Of a stretch of 58,309 nucleotides of DNA, positions 8,949-17,358 are shown piece after piece. The notes under the pieces are model-generated. The model saw only the letters and a program-made list of their open reading frames with translations. It did not search any database and was not told the origin of the DNA. The translations under genes were made by a program, and so were the position numbers. Source of the stretch: Ruoffia tabacinasalis (GTDB taxonomy: Bacteria; Bacillota; Bacilli; Lactobacillales; Aerococcaceae); NCBI RefSeq assembly GCF_005864045.1, contig NZ_VBSP01000009.1, positions 1 through 58,309 of the forward strand, written 5' to 3'. How positions within the stretch are numbered: the first letter of the stretch is position 1; each line of letters opens with the position of its first letter.

Positions 8949-9890
8949 GTGAAGAAATGGAAATGGGGAATATTGTTTCTAACTGTATTTTTCCTATATG
9001 CATGTGAATCTCAAGAACAGTCAACTACTACGTATCCTGACGCCAACTACACAACCGAAATGGCCCAAGAAACTGACGAAAATGTCAGTCGCCAACAAAC
9101 AAATGAAGATCGAGATATTATCTACACGGCCAATGTGATTTATCAAACGATTCGTTATGATGAAGCGAAGCAAAGTATTGAAGAAATTATTGAGGCCAAT
9201 AATGCTTATATTCAATATCAAGATGAATCAATGAATGAATACAGTTATGCAGAAAGTTCTCAGTCGCTCACATCATTAAGTTTGACGATCAGAGTTCCTC
9301 GAGACAATTATGAAGAGACGCTTACACAGTTTGAAAACAATGACCAAGCTCAACTTATTCAACTATCACGCGGTTCTCAAGATGTAACCCAACAAGTTCA
9401 AGATATTGAAATTCGTATCGAAGCGATTGATTCTAGAATTGACCGACTGAATGAACTTAATGATCAAGCAGAGTCCGTTACGGATTTAATTGAAATCCAA
9501 GGCGCTTTAGAAGAAGCAATTGCGAGTCGGGATAGTTTATTAGCAGAACAATCTTCTGTCTCCGCAGAAGTTGAAAATGCAACGATACACTTGAATTTAC
9601 AAGAAGTTGTTGAGTTATCTGATGGAAGTGAAAGTCAATTGACTTTCTGGGATCAAATTGTCGCAGCCTTTAACGATACTTGGGAAAATTCAATTGAAGC
9701 TTTCCAATGGGGGATTTTAACAATTATATTCTTAATCCCTTACATCATCGTGATTATTATCATAATATTAATCATACGATATGTCTTGCGTCCATTGTTT
9801 AGAAAAATTAAAGATGTCTTACCAAAGAGGAAAAAGAAAGCTATAAGTGAGGCTAATAGAGAAAAGAACAACTTTAATACAGAAGATTGA
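8949..9890 (+). CDS. DUF4349-domain lipoprotein
   Basis: Surface lipoprotein of 313 residues starting at GTG. The N-terminus MKKWKWGILFLTVFFLYAC is a lipoprotein signal with the lipidated Cys at about residue 19. The body has the DUF4349 pattern: YTANVIYQTIRYDEAKQSIEEII, then LTIRVPRDNYEETL, then a coiled-coil stretch (IEIRIEAIDSRIDRLNELNDQAES...). One membrane helix follows (about 262-288), and then a very basic cytoplasmic tail (RKIKDVLPKRKKKA). It is thus anchored at both ends. TATAAT at 8919-8924 is a likely -10 box. The biochemical role of DUF4349 proteins is unknown. Confidence 0.85.
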   Translation: MKKWKWGILFLTVFFLYACESQEQSTTTYPDANYTTEMAQETDENVSRQQTNEDRDIIYTANVIYQTIRYDEAKQSIEEIIEANNAYIQYQDESMNEYSYAESSQSLTSLSLTIRVPRDNYEETLTQFENNDQAQLIQLSRGSQDVTQQVQDIEIRIEAIDSRIDRLNELNDQAESVTDLIEIQGALEEAIASRDSLLAEQSSVSAEVENATIHLNLQEVVELSDGSESQLTFWDQIVAAFNDTWENSIEAFQWGILTIIFLIPYIIVIIIIILIIRYVLRPLFRKIKDVLPKRKKKAISEANREKNNFNTED

Positions 9891-9933
9891 GTAAAACAGT
9901 TTCAAAAATTGTAAAAAACGTGTAATATTAAGT

Positions 9934-9947
9934 AGTAAGCGTTTATT
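9934..9947 (+). promoter_or_regulatory. Possible cre-like site before pta
   Basis: AGTAAGCGTTTATT resembles the catabolite-responsive element consensus (TGWAANCGNTNWCA) in its core, with mismatches at both ends. Pta is a known CcpA-activated gene in Bacillus, which is the main reason to note it. Weak evidence. Confidence 0.3.
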
Positions 9948-9978
9948 ATAAAGTTAAATTATGGGAGGAATATCTAGA

Positions 9979-10959
9979 ATGGATATGTTTAAATCGTTAT
10001 CACAGAAGATTGAAGGAAAAAAGGTTAAAATTGTTTACCCTGAAGCTACTGATCCACGTGTTTTAGGAGCAGCTGTTCGTCTACATTCAGATAAATTAGT
10101 AGAACCAATTTTATTAGGAAATCCTGCTGAAGTTGAAGCAATTGCTACAGAACGTAACTGGAACACTGGTGATTTAACAATCATCGATCCTAACAACTAT
10201 GACGAATTCGATGCAATGATCGCATCTTTCGTAGAACGTCGTAAAGGTAAAAACACTGAAGAGCAAGCACGTGAAATGTTACGTGACAATGCTTACTTCG
10301 GAACAATGTTAGTTTACATGGACTTAGCAGATGGATTAGTGTGTGGAGCTCAATACTCAACAGGTGATACTGTTCGTCCAGCACTACAAATCATCAAAAC
10401 TCGCCCAGGTGTTAAATTAACAAGTGGTGCGTTTGTTATGGTTCCACCTAACAATGATGGTGAACGTTTAATCTTTGCTGACTGTGCGATTAACATTAAC
10501 CCAGATGCACAATCATTAGCTGAAATTGCTGTAGAAAGTGCTCAAACAGCTAAAATGTTCGATATCGATCCTAAAGTTGGTTTATTAAGTTTCTCAACTA
10601 AAGGTTCTGCAGCTTCACCAGAAGTTGACAAAGTCGCTGAAGCTACTCGTATTGCGAAAGAATTGGCTCCTGACTTAGCTATCGATGGAGAATTACAATT
10701 TGACGCAGCTTATATTGAATCAGTTGCTGATAAAAAAGCACCTGAATCAGAAGTTGCTGGTAAAGCGAACGTATTCGTATTCCCAGAAATCCAATCAGGT
10801 AACATTGGTTACAAGATTGCTCAACGTTTAGGTAACTACCAAGCAGTTGGTCCAATCTTACAAGGTTTAAACAAACCTGTTTCTGATTTATCTCGTGGAT
10901 GTGTCGAAGAAGATGTTTATAAAGTTTCAATTATTACTGCTAACCAAGCAATCATGTAA
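9979..10959 (+). CDS. pta: Phosphate acetyltransferase
   Basis: Converts acetyl-CoA plus phosphate to acetyl phosphate for acetate kinase (overflow and energy metabolism). The 326 residues match short-form Pta (Bacillus Pta is 323). Motifs include KKVKIVYPEATDPRVLGAAVRL at the N-terminus and MVPPNNDGERLIFADCAININPDA, DGELQFDAAY and NVFVFPEIQSGNIGYKIAQRLGN in the C-terminal half. The ATG at 9979 follows GGGAGGAAT; the in-frame ATG at 9961 immediately precedes that Shine-Dalgarno sequence and is rejected. It is monocistronic with its own terminator. Codons are strongly biased (TTA, AAC, GGT), suggesting high expression. Confidence 0.96.
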   Translation: MDMFKSLSQKIEGKKVKIVYPEATDPRVLGAAVRLHSDKLVEPILLGNPAEVEAIATERNWNTGDLTIIDPNNYDEFDAMIASFVERRKGKNTEEQAREMLRDNAYFGTMLVYMDLADGLVCGAQYSTGDTVRPALQIIKTRPGVKLTSGAFVMVPPNNDGERLIFADCAININPDAQSLAEIAVESAQTAKMFDIDPKVGLLSFSTKGSAASPEVDKVAEATRIAKELAPDLAIDGELQFDAAYIESVADKKAPESEVAGKANVFVFPEIQSGNIGYKIAQRLGNYQAVGPILQGLNKPVSDLSRGCVEEDVYKVSIITANQAIM

Positions 10960-10987
10960 TTGAGTCTTTTCACTCATAAATAAGCGA

Positions 10988-11030
10988 GAGCTAGAAATAC
11001 TACCGAACGGTAGTGTTTCTAGCTCTTTTT
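10988..11030 (+). terminator. Terminator of pta
   Basis: A long stem (GAGCTAGAAAtACTACC paired with GGTAGTgTTTCTAGCTC) with a short loop, followed by TTTTTT. Confidence 0.9.
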
Positions 11031-11052
11031 GTTGTGGAGGGGGAACTGTAGA

Positions 11053-11247
11053 GCTTATTTCAGGGAGAACGGCTCGGTGACCGTAGACCGTAGTGGACCG
11101 GCTTCAGCTAATCATCTAGCGTTGCTAGCTGATTGAGCTTCCGTCTCGTTGTGCTACTAAATCCTTACGTCGCTACCGCTCCTACGGCTTCATGTATGCC
11201 CAATCGTCCTGGTACTACGGTACCTCACCATTCTCCCTTCAATAAGC
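11053..11247. repeat. About 195-bp imperfect palindromic element
   Basis: Outer arms at 11053-11086 and 11215-11247 are inverted copies: GCTTATTTCAGGGAGAACGG against the reverse complement GCTTATTGAAGGGAGAATGG, continuing to CCGTAG at both inner ends. They match at about 85% of positions. Inside lies a second hairpin at 11106-11139 (AGCTaATCAtCTAGC / GCTAGcTGATTgAGCT). The element is visibly GC-richer than the rest of the 504-bp gap between pta and zwf and contains no convincing ORF. It could be a miniature mobile element or a structured RNA. The remainder of the gap (11248-11463) is AT-rich and unremarkable. Confidence 0.7.
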
Positions 11248-11463
11248 AACGATAGCTGTGTATTAAACAGAGTTTTCTATATTTATGTGATTATGGTGCT
11301 GAACTTAAATTTTGCATAATTCCGTGACGTTCATGTTATTCCTAATGCTGTCAATGGCTTAAGTATATGTACTCTAAGTTGTATTATTGTGAAAGATGAA
11401 TATTTTGTTATAGAATTTAATAGAGGCACGCATTAAACAGAATATATAAATGGAGGAGATACT

Positions 11464-12930
11464 ATGTCTAAAGTTGAAGTAGGTGGGCTAATTGTCTTGT
11501 TTGGGGCAACGGGTGACTTAGCTGAGCGACAATTGTACCCAGCTTTTCACCAACTATATCAACGTGGCCAGTTAACGGAGGAATTTGCGATTATCGGAGC
11601 GGCCCGCACTCAATTCACTGAGAATGAATTTAAGGAACATGTAAGAAAAGCTGTTGAAGCAGGGAGTAATTTTACTGAGTTCGAAGAATCATTTTTAGAA
11701 CACATTTATTACCAACCAGCTGACAATACAAAAGTACAAGATTTTGAAAAACTCATGACGAAAATAAAAGAAGTTTCAACGACGCATAATACATCCGATC
11801 GATTTTTATATTACTATTCTATCGCTCCAAGTATTTACGATGAGACGACAGTAAATTTAAAAGAGTCAGGTATTACTGGTTTAACTGGAGAGCATCGTGT
11901 CGTTGTTGAGAAGCCATTTGGCTATAGTTTAGAATCAGCTAAAGAATATTATCAAATATTAAAAAAATCATTTAATGATGAAGAGATTTTTTTAATTGAT
12001 CATTTTCCTGGGATGGATTTTGTCCAAAATATATTGGCAACTCGATTCTACAATCCCTTTATTGAAGGTATTTGGAATAATAAATTTATCGAGAACATTC
12101 AAATTAACTTACCTGAACGTCTAAAAGTAGGGGACCGTGGTGCATTCTATGATGAGAATGGTGCATTGTTAGATATGTTCCAAAACCATATACTGCAAAT
12201 ACTTTCATTCATTATTATGGATTTGCCTGAGAAGTTAGAAAAAGATGCGATACATAGTGAGAAGCACGCAGCCTTAAGTCAAATACCAACATATTCGAAA
12301 GAGGAAGTGAAAGAGTTTGTTGTTAGAGGTCAATACTCAGCAGATGCTGAAGGGGAGTATAACCATTACCGCGATGAACCAGATGTAGCGGAAGATAGTA
12401 GTACGGAAACATACATTGCGATTCAATTATCTGTCGATAATGAGCGTTGGGAGGGTGTTCCTATTTACGTTCGTACAGGAAAAGCGTTAGTTGAACAATT
12501 TTCTTCGGTTGATATTATATTGAAAGAGAGAAATGGTGATTCAAACGATACACCAAGTAGGCTCACTTTTTATATTGAACCTGGTAAAGGTTTGGCAATG
12601 GTTTTAAACCAGAAAGATATTGAATCGAATATGGAACCAATCACGACATTTATTGGTCCAGACCAAAATACATTCGGGAAAGAGTACGTTCCAACGCCTT
12701 ATGAAAATTTATTACATGATGCATTAGAAGGGGATAATACGTTGTTTAGTTCTTGGGAAGAAGTGCAAGAACAGTGGCGCATTACTGATGCGATTAAAGT
12801 GGCATGGGATGATATGTCAGATCCTGCGTTTCCAAATTATCAAGCGACGTCCTTTGGACCAAGTAGCGCGGATCGATTATTGACGAGAAATAATCACGAG
12901 TGGATTAAACGCGTAAATATAAATGAGTAG
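11464..12930 (+). CDS. zwf: Glucose-6-phosphate dehydrogenase family protein, divergent active site
   Basis: 488 residues aligning end to end with G6PD: the dinucleotide loop FGATGDLA (13-20), VVEKPFG (148-154), LIDHFPGMDFVQN (177-189), GALLDMFQNH (233-242) and RWEGVPIYVRTGK. The proton-relay Asp179, His180 and His242 are kept. However, the usual DLAKRKLYP is DLAERQLYP (Lys to Gln at 23), DHYLGKE is DHFPGMD (Lys to Met at 184), and the lysine usually five residues after RTGK/RSGK is Gln. These lysines contact glucose 6-phosphate in the Leuconostoc enzyme. The protein may be poorly active or use another substrate. It is a lone gene with a good ribosome binding site (GGAGGAG), and 6-phosphogluconate genes are not adjacent. 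Family assignment is firm; enzymatic function is not. Confidence 0.8.
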   Translation: MSKVEVGGLIVLFGATGDLAERQLYPAFHQLYQRGQLTEEFAIIGAARTQFTENEFKEHVRKAVEAGSNFTEFEESFLEHIYYQPADNTKVQDFEKLMTKIKEVSTTHNTSDRFLYYYSIAPSIYDETTVNLKESGITGLTGEHRVVVEKPFGYSLESAKEYYQILKKSFNDEEIFLIDHFPGMDFVQNILATRFYNPFIEGIWNNKFIENIQINLPERLKVGDRGAFYDENGALLDMFQNHILQILSFIIMDLPEKLEKDAIHSEKHAALSQIPTYSKEEVKEFVVRGQYSADAEGEYNHYRDEPDVAEDSSTETYIAIQLSVDNERWEGVPIYVRTGKALVEQFSSVDIILKERNGDSNDTPSRLTFYIEPGKGLAMVLNQKDIESNMEPITTFIGPDQNTFGKEYVPTPYENLLHDALEGDNTLFSSWEEVQEQWRITDAIKVAWDDMSDPAFPNYQATSFGPSSADRLLTRNNHEWIKRVNINE

Positions 12931-12935
12931 TATAC

Positions 12936-12970
12936 AAAAAGAGCGTCTGATTTAAGTCAGACGCTCTTTT
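12936..12970. terminator. Bidirectional terminator between zwf and the DUF4430 gene
   Basis: AAAAAGAGCGTCTGA and its near-perfect complement GTCAGACGCTCTTTT surround a short TTTAA loop, with A and T runs on the outside, serving two convergent genes. Confidence 0.92.
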
Positions 12971-12987
12971 AAATTGTAAAGTATTGC

Positions 12988-13608
12988 TTATTCAGGAACT
13001 ACGTTAATTGGGATTTCATCGATAGTACCGTAGTACCAATCAATTTCATCTCCTGCTTCTAATGTTTGAGAAACAACACCTAGTTGTGCGTATTCACCAT
13101 TGTATACGTAAGTCCATGTATTACCTACAGTATAGTCATTTTCGTAGCCTTCAATTGAATCAACAACACCTTCAGTTTCGTTGAAGTTAAATGTTAATTC
13201 TTCGTTTGATTCTAGAGCTTCTAAAACGCTAAGACCTTCAGCATCTTCAACTGAGAATTCAGCGATTGGCGCTTCTTCACCTGATACATAGAATGCGAAT
13301 GTTGCTGCTGTTTCGCTAGCTTCTTCTGTATCTTCAGTTGCAGATTCGCCTTCTTCAGTTGTACCTTCACCATTGTCAGATGCTGCTGCGTCTGATTCTT
13401 CAGAACCTTGTTCTGCGCCTGATTCCTCGGTTGCTTCGCTTTCTGCGTCTCCAGAAGTACTTTCAGTTGACTCTGTAGATTCTGTTGATACTTGTTCAGT
13501 TGACTCAGCTGGAGCACTCTCTGCTGGCTGTTCTTCAGTCGAACTTTGACAAGCTACTAGTAGCAATGCTAAAGTCGGTAGAGTAATTAATTTGATAAAT
13601 TTTTTCAT
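12988..13608 (-). CDS. DUF4430-domain lipoprotein with Ser/Glu-rich linker
   Basis: 206 residues. MKKFIKLITLPTLALLLVAC is a lipoprotein signal with the lipobox LVAC, so the mature protein is anchored on the outer face of the membrane. Residues about 22-95 are a low-complexity acidic linker of Ser, Thr, Glu and Ala repeats that probably spans the wall. The C-terminal domain (SVLEALESNEELTFNFNETE ... VGNTWTYVYNG ... LEAGDEIDWYYG) matches DUF4430, the transcobalamin-C-terminal-like fold found on surface proteins. The ligand is unknown. A single gene with its own terminator at 12936-12970. Confidence 0.85.
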   Translation of the reverse strand: MKKFIKLITLPTLALLLVACQSSTEEQPAESAPAESTEQVSTESTESTESTSGDAESEATEESGAEQGSEESDAAASDNGEGTTEEGESATEDTEEASETAATFAFYVSGEEAPIAEFSVEDAEGLSVLEALESNEELTFNFNETEGVVDSIEGYENDYTVGNTWTYVYNGEYAQLGVVSQTLEAGDEIDWYYGTIDEIPINVVPE

Positions 13609-13762
13609 AAAACTGCCTCCTTACGTTAATATGTTATAGGTATAAATTATCAGTAAAACGGCATAAAGTCAAATGATTCGCAGTTTCAACACACTTTGTT
13701 TATAATTGGCTTATTAAGAATAAAGCGTGAATTTTTTTAGAAGTACAAGGAGATTATATATA

Positions 13763-14245
13763 ATGTCATACAAAATTACACATTCTGCTGAGGAAACGAA
13801 ACAAATCGCAGCAGAATTAGCGCAATTGATAGAACCTGGTAAAGTCATTAGCTTAAAGGGAAATCTAGGAAGTGGTAAAACTACATTTTCTCAAGGATTT
13901 GCGAAAGCTTTAGGAATTAAAAGAGCGGTGAAAAGTCCAACATATACTATAGTGAAGCACTATCCACTCGGTGAACAAGGGAAGCTTTTTAATCATATTG
14001 ATGCCTATCGCCTCGAAGAGGGTGGAGCTGAATCGATTGACTTGGAAAGTTTTATAAACGATGATACGATTACATTAATAGAGTGGGCAGAATTTGTCAT
14101 TGATTATATGCCAGAAACTTATTTGGAGATTGAATTAGAGGCAGTTGACAATGATGAACGTAAAATTCAAGTACGAACAGTAGGTCAAAGTGATGACTAC
14201 GACCAATTAAGGAAAGAATGGACTCAGAACTGGAAAGGATTGTGA
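13763..14245 (+). CDS. tsaE: tRNA threonylcarbamoyladenosine biosynthesis ATPase TsaE
   Basis: 160-residue P-loop ATPase (YdiB/YjeE family) that cycles the TsaBD complex making t6A37 on tRNAs. The Walker A motif is GNLGSGKTT, followed by KSPTYTIVKHYPL and the Walker B-like LIEWAEF, all typical. I start at ATG 13763 because AAGGAG lies ten bases before it; upstream in-frame codons have no Shine-Dalgarno. TATAAT at 13701-13706 is a candidate -10 box. A GNAT gene follows after four bases, as often seen for ydiB loci. Confidence 0.93.
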   Translation: MSYKITHSAEETKQIAAELAQLIEPGKVISLKGNLGSGKTTFSQGFAKALGIKRAVKSPTYTIVKHYPLGEQGKLFNHIDAYRLEEGGAESIDLESFINDDTITLIEWAEFVIDYMPETYLEIELEAVDNDERKIQVRTVGQSDDYDQLRKEWTQNWKGL

Positions 14246-14249
14246 TTGT

Positions 14250-14801
14250 GTGAGTAATTACAACAAATACGTACATGAAGCAGAGGACGAGCCAATCGAA
14301 ACAATCATTAGAGTAGCAGAGCCAATCGATGCAAAGGCAATACTAGGCTTATTAAGACATGTAGGGAAAGATACCCCGTATTTGTCAGTTGGTCCTGAAG
14401 GGGCGAATATGACCGTGGATCAGCAAGTAGAATTAATTACGAGATACAATGAATCAGATAATAACATTATGTTAGTAGCAGAATCAGATGATCAGATAGT
14501 TGGTATGGCAACAGTTGCTGTCATCGATAATAATCGTCAAAGCCATGTGGCTGAAGTGGGTGTCAGTATTATTAAAGAATATTGGGGCTACGGCATAGGC
14601 TCAATTCTCACTGAAGAAATGATTCAATTTGCAAGCTACGCAGATATTAAAGTGCTAACCTTGGAAGTTGTAACAAAAAATATCCGAGCAATCAAATTGT
14701 ATGAGAAATATGGTTTTGAAATAGTTGGAACACTATCGAAGCGTTTAAGAAATGATTTTCACTATTATGATACTTATGTCATGGAACGGTTGATTGATTA
14801 A
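14250..14801 (+). CDS. GNAT-family N-acetyltransferase
   Basis: 183-residue acetyl-CoA-dependent acyltransferase, GTG start directly after tsaE with AAAGGA upstream. The acetyl-CoA binding signature is VGVSIIKEYWGYGIGSILTEEMI (Q/RxxGxG/A equivalent YWGYGIG), and the fold closes with NIRAIKLYEKYGFEIVGTLSKRL and YYDTYVMERLI. The LYEKYGF pattern is common in RimI/RimL-like and spermidine acetyltransferases, so the substrate cannot be assigned. Translational coupling with tsaE is likely, but a link to t6A is only positional. Confidence 0.85.
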   Translation: MSNYNKYVHEAEDEPIETIIRVAEPIDAKAILGLLRHVGKDTPYLSVGPEGANMTVDQQVELITRYNESDNNIMLVAESDDQIVGMATVAVIDNNRQSHVAEVGVSIIKEYWGYGIGSILTEEMIQFASYADIKVLTLEVVTKNIRAIKLYEKYGFEIVGTLSKRLRNDFHYYDTYVMERLID

Positions 14802-14894
14802 TATTCAAATAATTTCTCATCATAGATTTACTTTACTTTTTTTATATAATTACTTAGAATAGATAAGTATTGATTATGAAAGAAAGGTCGAGTT

Positions 14895-15800
14895 ATGAAC
14901 TATAAGCTATTAAAAGAAGCTCACCCTAATTTAAATATAAAATTTAACCACGCACTGTCAGATTACAGTTATACTAAAACTGGCGGCGAAGCGGATGTTA
15001 TTGCATTTCCGAAATCAAAAGATGAAGTGAAACAAATTATTGATTGGGCAAAGGAATTTGATGCCCCGTTAACAATTCTAGGTAACCTCAGTAATTTAAT
15101 CGTTAAAGACGGCGGCATACGCGGTATTGTCATGATTTTAACAGATATGAATGCAATCTCAGTCGATGGTCATTATATTTATGCAGAGAGTGGCGCAGGT
15201 ATTATTGAAGTAAGTCGTGAGGCCTATCGCCATTCATTAACTGGCTTAGAATTCGCTTGTGGAATTCCAGGTAGTGTTGGAGGCGCGGTATTTATGAACG
15301 CGGGTGCTTACGAAGGTGAGATAACGGATATTAATGTAAAGATTGAGGCAATCAATCGCGAAGGACAATTTTTAACTTATACGAATGAAGATGCAGAATT
15401 TGCCTATCGTCATAGTATTTTTCAAGAGAATGATAACATTATCTTAGGCGTATCCTTTGAACTTCAACCCGGAGATCAAGAGGCTATCAAAGGAAAAATG
15501 GATCATTTAACTGAATTACGTGAATCGAAGCAACCTTTAGAGTATCCATCATGTGGAAGTGTATTTAAACGTCCCGTAGGTTACTATACAGGAAAGTTAA
15601 TTCAAGATGCTGGTTTACAAGGACATCGAATTGGTGGTGCTGAGATATCTCGTAAGCATGCTGGATTCATCATTAATGTTGGTGGAGCCACAGCAACAGA
15701 TTATGTTGAGATGATTGAATACATCCAAGAGACAATCTGGAATTTAAATTCAGTTAGACTTGAAACCGAAGTTCGAATTATTGGACGGGAAGCAGAATAA
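14895..15800 (+). CDS. murB: UDP-N-acetylenolpyruvoylglucosamine reductase
   Basis: FAD enzyme that reduces enolpyruvyl-UDP-GlcNAc to UDP-MurNAc in peptidoglycan precursor synthesis. The 301 residues show type II MurB features: SYTKTGGEADVIAFP, LGNLSNLIV, the FAD-binding GLEFACGIPGSVGGAVFMNAGAYEGE, the catalytic region YPSCGSVFKRP, and LIQDAGLQGHRIGGAEISRKHAGFIIN. GAAAGG precedes the ATG. In streptococci murB is directly followed by potABCD; here a thiolase gene and two terminators lie between them. Confidence 0.95.
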   Translation: MNYKLLKEAHPNLNIKFNHALSDYSYTKTGGEADVIAFPKSKDEVKQIIDWAKEFDAPLTILGNLSNLIVKDGGIRGIVMILTDMNAISVDGHYIYAESGAGIIEVSREAYRHSLTGLEFACGIPGSVGGAVFMNAGAYEGEITDINVKIEAINREGQFLTYTNEDAEFAYRHSIFQENDNIILGVSFELQPGDQEAIKGKMDHLTELRESKQPLEYPSCGSVFKRPVGYYTGKLIQDAGLQGHRIGGAEISRKHAGFIINVGGATATDYVEMIEYIQETIWNLNSVRLETEVRIIGREAE

Positions 15801-15816
15801 TTGAATGAGATATATT

Positions 15817-15865
15817 AAAACCAACCTAACACATTCTGTAAAAGAATTGCTTAGGTTGGTTTTTT
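15817..15865 (+). terminator. Terminator of murB
   Basis: AAAACCAACCTAA pairs with TTAGGTTGGTTTT, with an inner ATTCT/AGAAT stem, and runs into TTTTTT. Confidence 0.88.
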
Positions 15866-15902
15866 GTAAATAATATAAAAAGATAGATGGGGGTTAATCG
15901 TT

Positions 15903-17114
15903 ATGCAAGAGAGAAAAGTTTATGTATTATCAATTAAAAGAACCGCAGTAGGAAGTTTTCTAGGGAGTTTATCTGACTTATCACCCGCTGAGATTGGGTC
16001 AAAATTATTAGAAAAGATGTTAGAAGAATACACGATCGTTAAAGACAATGTGGATGAAGTGATTATCGGGAATGTCTTAAGTGCAGGTCATGGCCAAAAT
16101 ATTGCGCGACAAGTTTCTGTTAACGCAGGCATTTCAATCAATGTCCCTGCTTATGGGGTGAATATGTTATGTGGGAGTGGTCTAAAAGCCATTAATGAAG
16201 CATATAACCATGTTAAACTAGGTGATGCGGACTGTATTATTGCTGGCGGAGTGGAGTCGATGAGCCAAGCTAAATTCGCAACGACAGGCAACATTCGAAA
16301 AGGAAATAAAATGGGCGCATTTTCTTTAGAAGATACAATGTTAACAGATGGGTTAACAGATGCCTTTTCAGGAATTCATATGGGAATAACAGCTGAGAAT
16401 ATTGCAAGTAAATTTAAAATCACTCGTGAAGAACAAGATGAATTTGCCATGAATACGCAAGAGAAAGCAAGACTCGCACAAAAAGAGGGGAAATTCAAAG
16501 ATGAAATTGTACCAATAACAGTTCAACAACGTCGTCAAGCGGTCGTATTTGAAGAAGATGAATACATCAATGATTCAACAAATTTAGAAAAGTTAAATAA
16601 CTTGCGTCCGGCTTTTGATAATGAAGGTTCAGTCACTGCAGGGAACGCATCAGGAATCAATGACGGGGCAGCTTTTGCTTTTGTTGTCTCAGATGCATTC
16701 GTTAAAGAACACAACTTAGAACCATTAGTTGAAGTGTTAGGCTTTGGCCAAAGTGGGGTTGATCCAAAAATTATGGGAATTGGACCAGTCAAAGCAATTA
16801 ATAGCGTCATGAAGAAAACTGGTTTAAGCTTAGAACAATTTGATGTTATTGAATTGAATGAAGCTTTTGCATCGCAATCGATCGGTGTCATGAGAGAATT
16901 GACTAAAGATACGAGCTTAACTTATGAAGCGCTCGCGGCTAAAGTAAATCCGAATGGTGGTGCGATTGCCATTGGACATCCGATTGGAGCTTCAGGGGCT
17001 CGAATAAGTGCCACCTTGATTCACGAAATGAAACGCAATGATTCCGAATATGGACTGGCATCTTTATGTATCGGGGGCGGCATGGGAATTAGTATGGCAG
17101 TTAAAAATGTGTAA
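15903..17114 (+). CDS. Acetyl-CoA C-acetyltransferase (thiolase)
   Basis: 403-residue biosynthetic thiolase that condenses two acetyl-CoA to acetoacetyl-CoA, the first step of the mevalonate pathway. The acyl-accepting cysteine is in NMLCGSGLKAI (about residue 89), the catalytic His in IGHPIGASGARI, and the second Cys in SLCIGGGMG. VIELNEAFASQ is also a thiolase signature. The later mevalonate kinases and decarboxylase are encoded at 26.4-30.7 kb, but HMG-CoA synthase and reductase are not in the window. It is flanked by terminators on both sides and so is probably monocistronic. The ribosome binding site is GATGGGGGT. Fatty acid use is unlikely given the context. Confidence 0.92.
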   Translation: MQERKVYVLSIKRTAVGSFLGSLSDLSPAEIGSKLLEKMLEEYTIVKDNVDEVIIGNVLSAGHGQNIARQVSVNAGISINVPAYGVNMLCGSGLKAINEAYNHVKLGDADCIIAGGVESMSQAKFATTGNIRKGNKMGAFSLEDTMLTDGLTDAFSGIHMGITAENIASKFKITREEQDEFAMNTQEKARLAQKEGKFKDEIVPITVQQRRQAVVFEEDEYINDSTNLEKLNNLRPAFDNEGSVTAGNASGINDGAAFAFVVSDAFVKEHNLEPLVEVLGFGQSGVDPKIMGIGPVKAINSVMKKTGLSLEQFDVIELNEAFASQSIGVMRELTKDTSLTYEALAAKVNPNGGAIAIGHPIGASGARISATLIHEMKRNDSEYGLASLCIGGGMGISMAVKNV

Positions 17115-17155
17115 ACAGACCAAAAAATGGACCATATTATGTACAACATCTGAGA

Positions 17156-17204
17156 AACTCAACAATTCTAGTAAACATTTACCTAGAGTTGTTGAGTTTT
17201 TTTG
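17156..17204 (+). terminator. Terminator of the thiolase gene
   Basis: AAACTCAACAA pairs with TTGTTGAGTTT (with further inner pairing TCTAG/CTAGA), followed by TTTTTTT. Confidence 0.88.
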
Positions 17205-17298
17205 TAAATGATAATAAACGCTAATATATCAAGCTTTATAGCAAATTAAAAAAAGTGGAATATTCGGAAAAATAATTGTGTCTTACTTAAACACCGTG

Positions 17299-17307
17299 TG
17301 CTATAAT
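17299..17307 (+). promoter_or_regulatory. Extended -10 promoter of potABCD
   Basis: TGCTATAAT is a perfect extended -10 (TGnTATAAT), 51 bases before the potA start. No good -35 is visible, as is common for extended -10 promoters. Confidence 0.6.
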
Positions 17308-17358
17308 TTCATCTCGAAAGACTAATTTTCTTTCAAATCGGTTTCAAAGGAGTCAATA

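Noticed and set aside
9961-9978. Longer Pta starting at ATG 9961
   Set aside because: The Shine-Dalgarno GGGAGG for the 9979 start immediately follows this ATG.
11053-11247. 6S RNA
   Set aside because: The internal hairpin is off-centre and there is no symmetric central bubble; no promoter or terminator of its own is evident.
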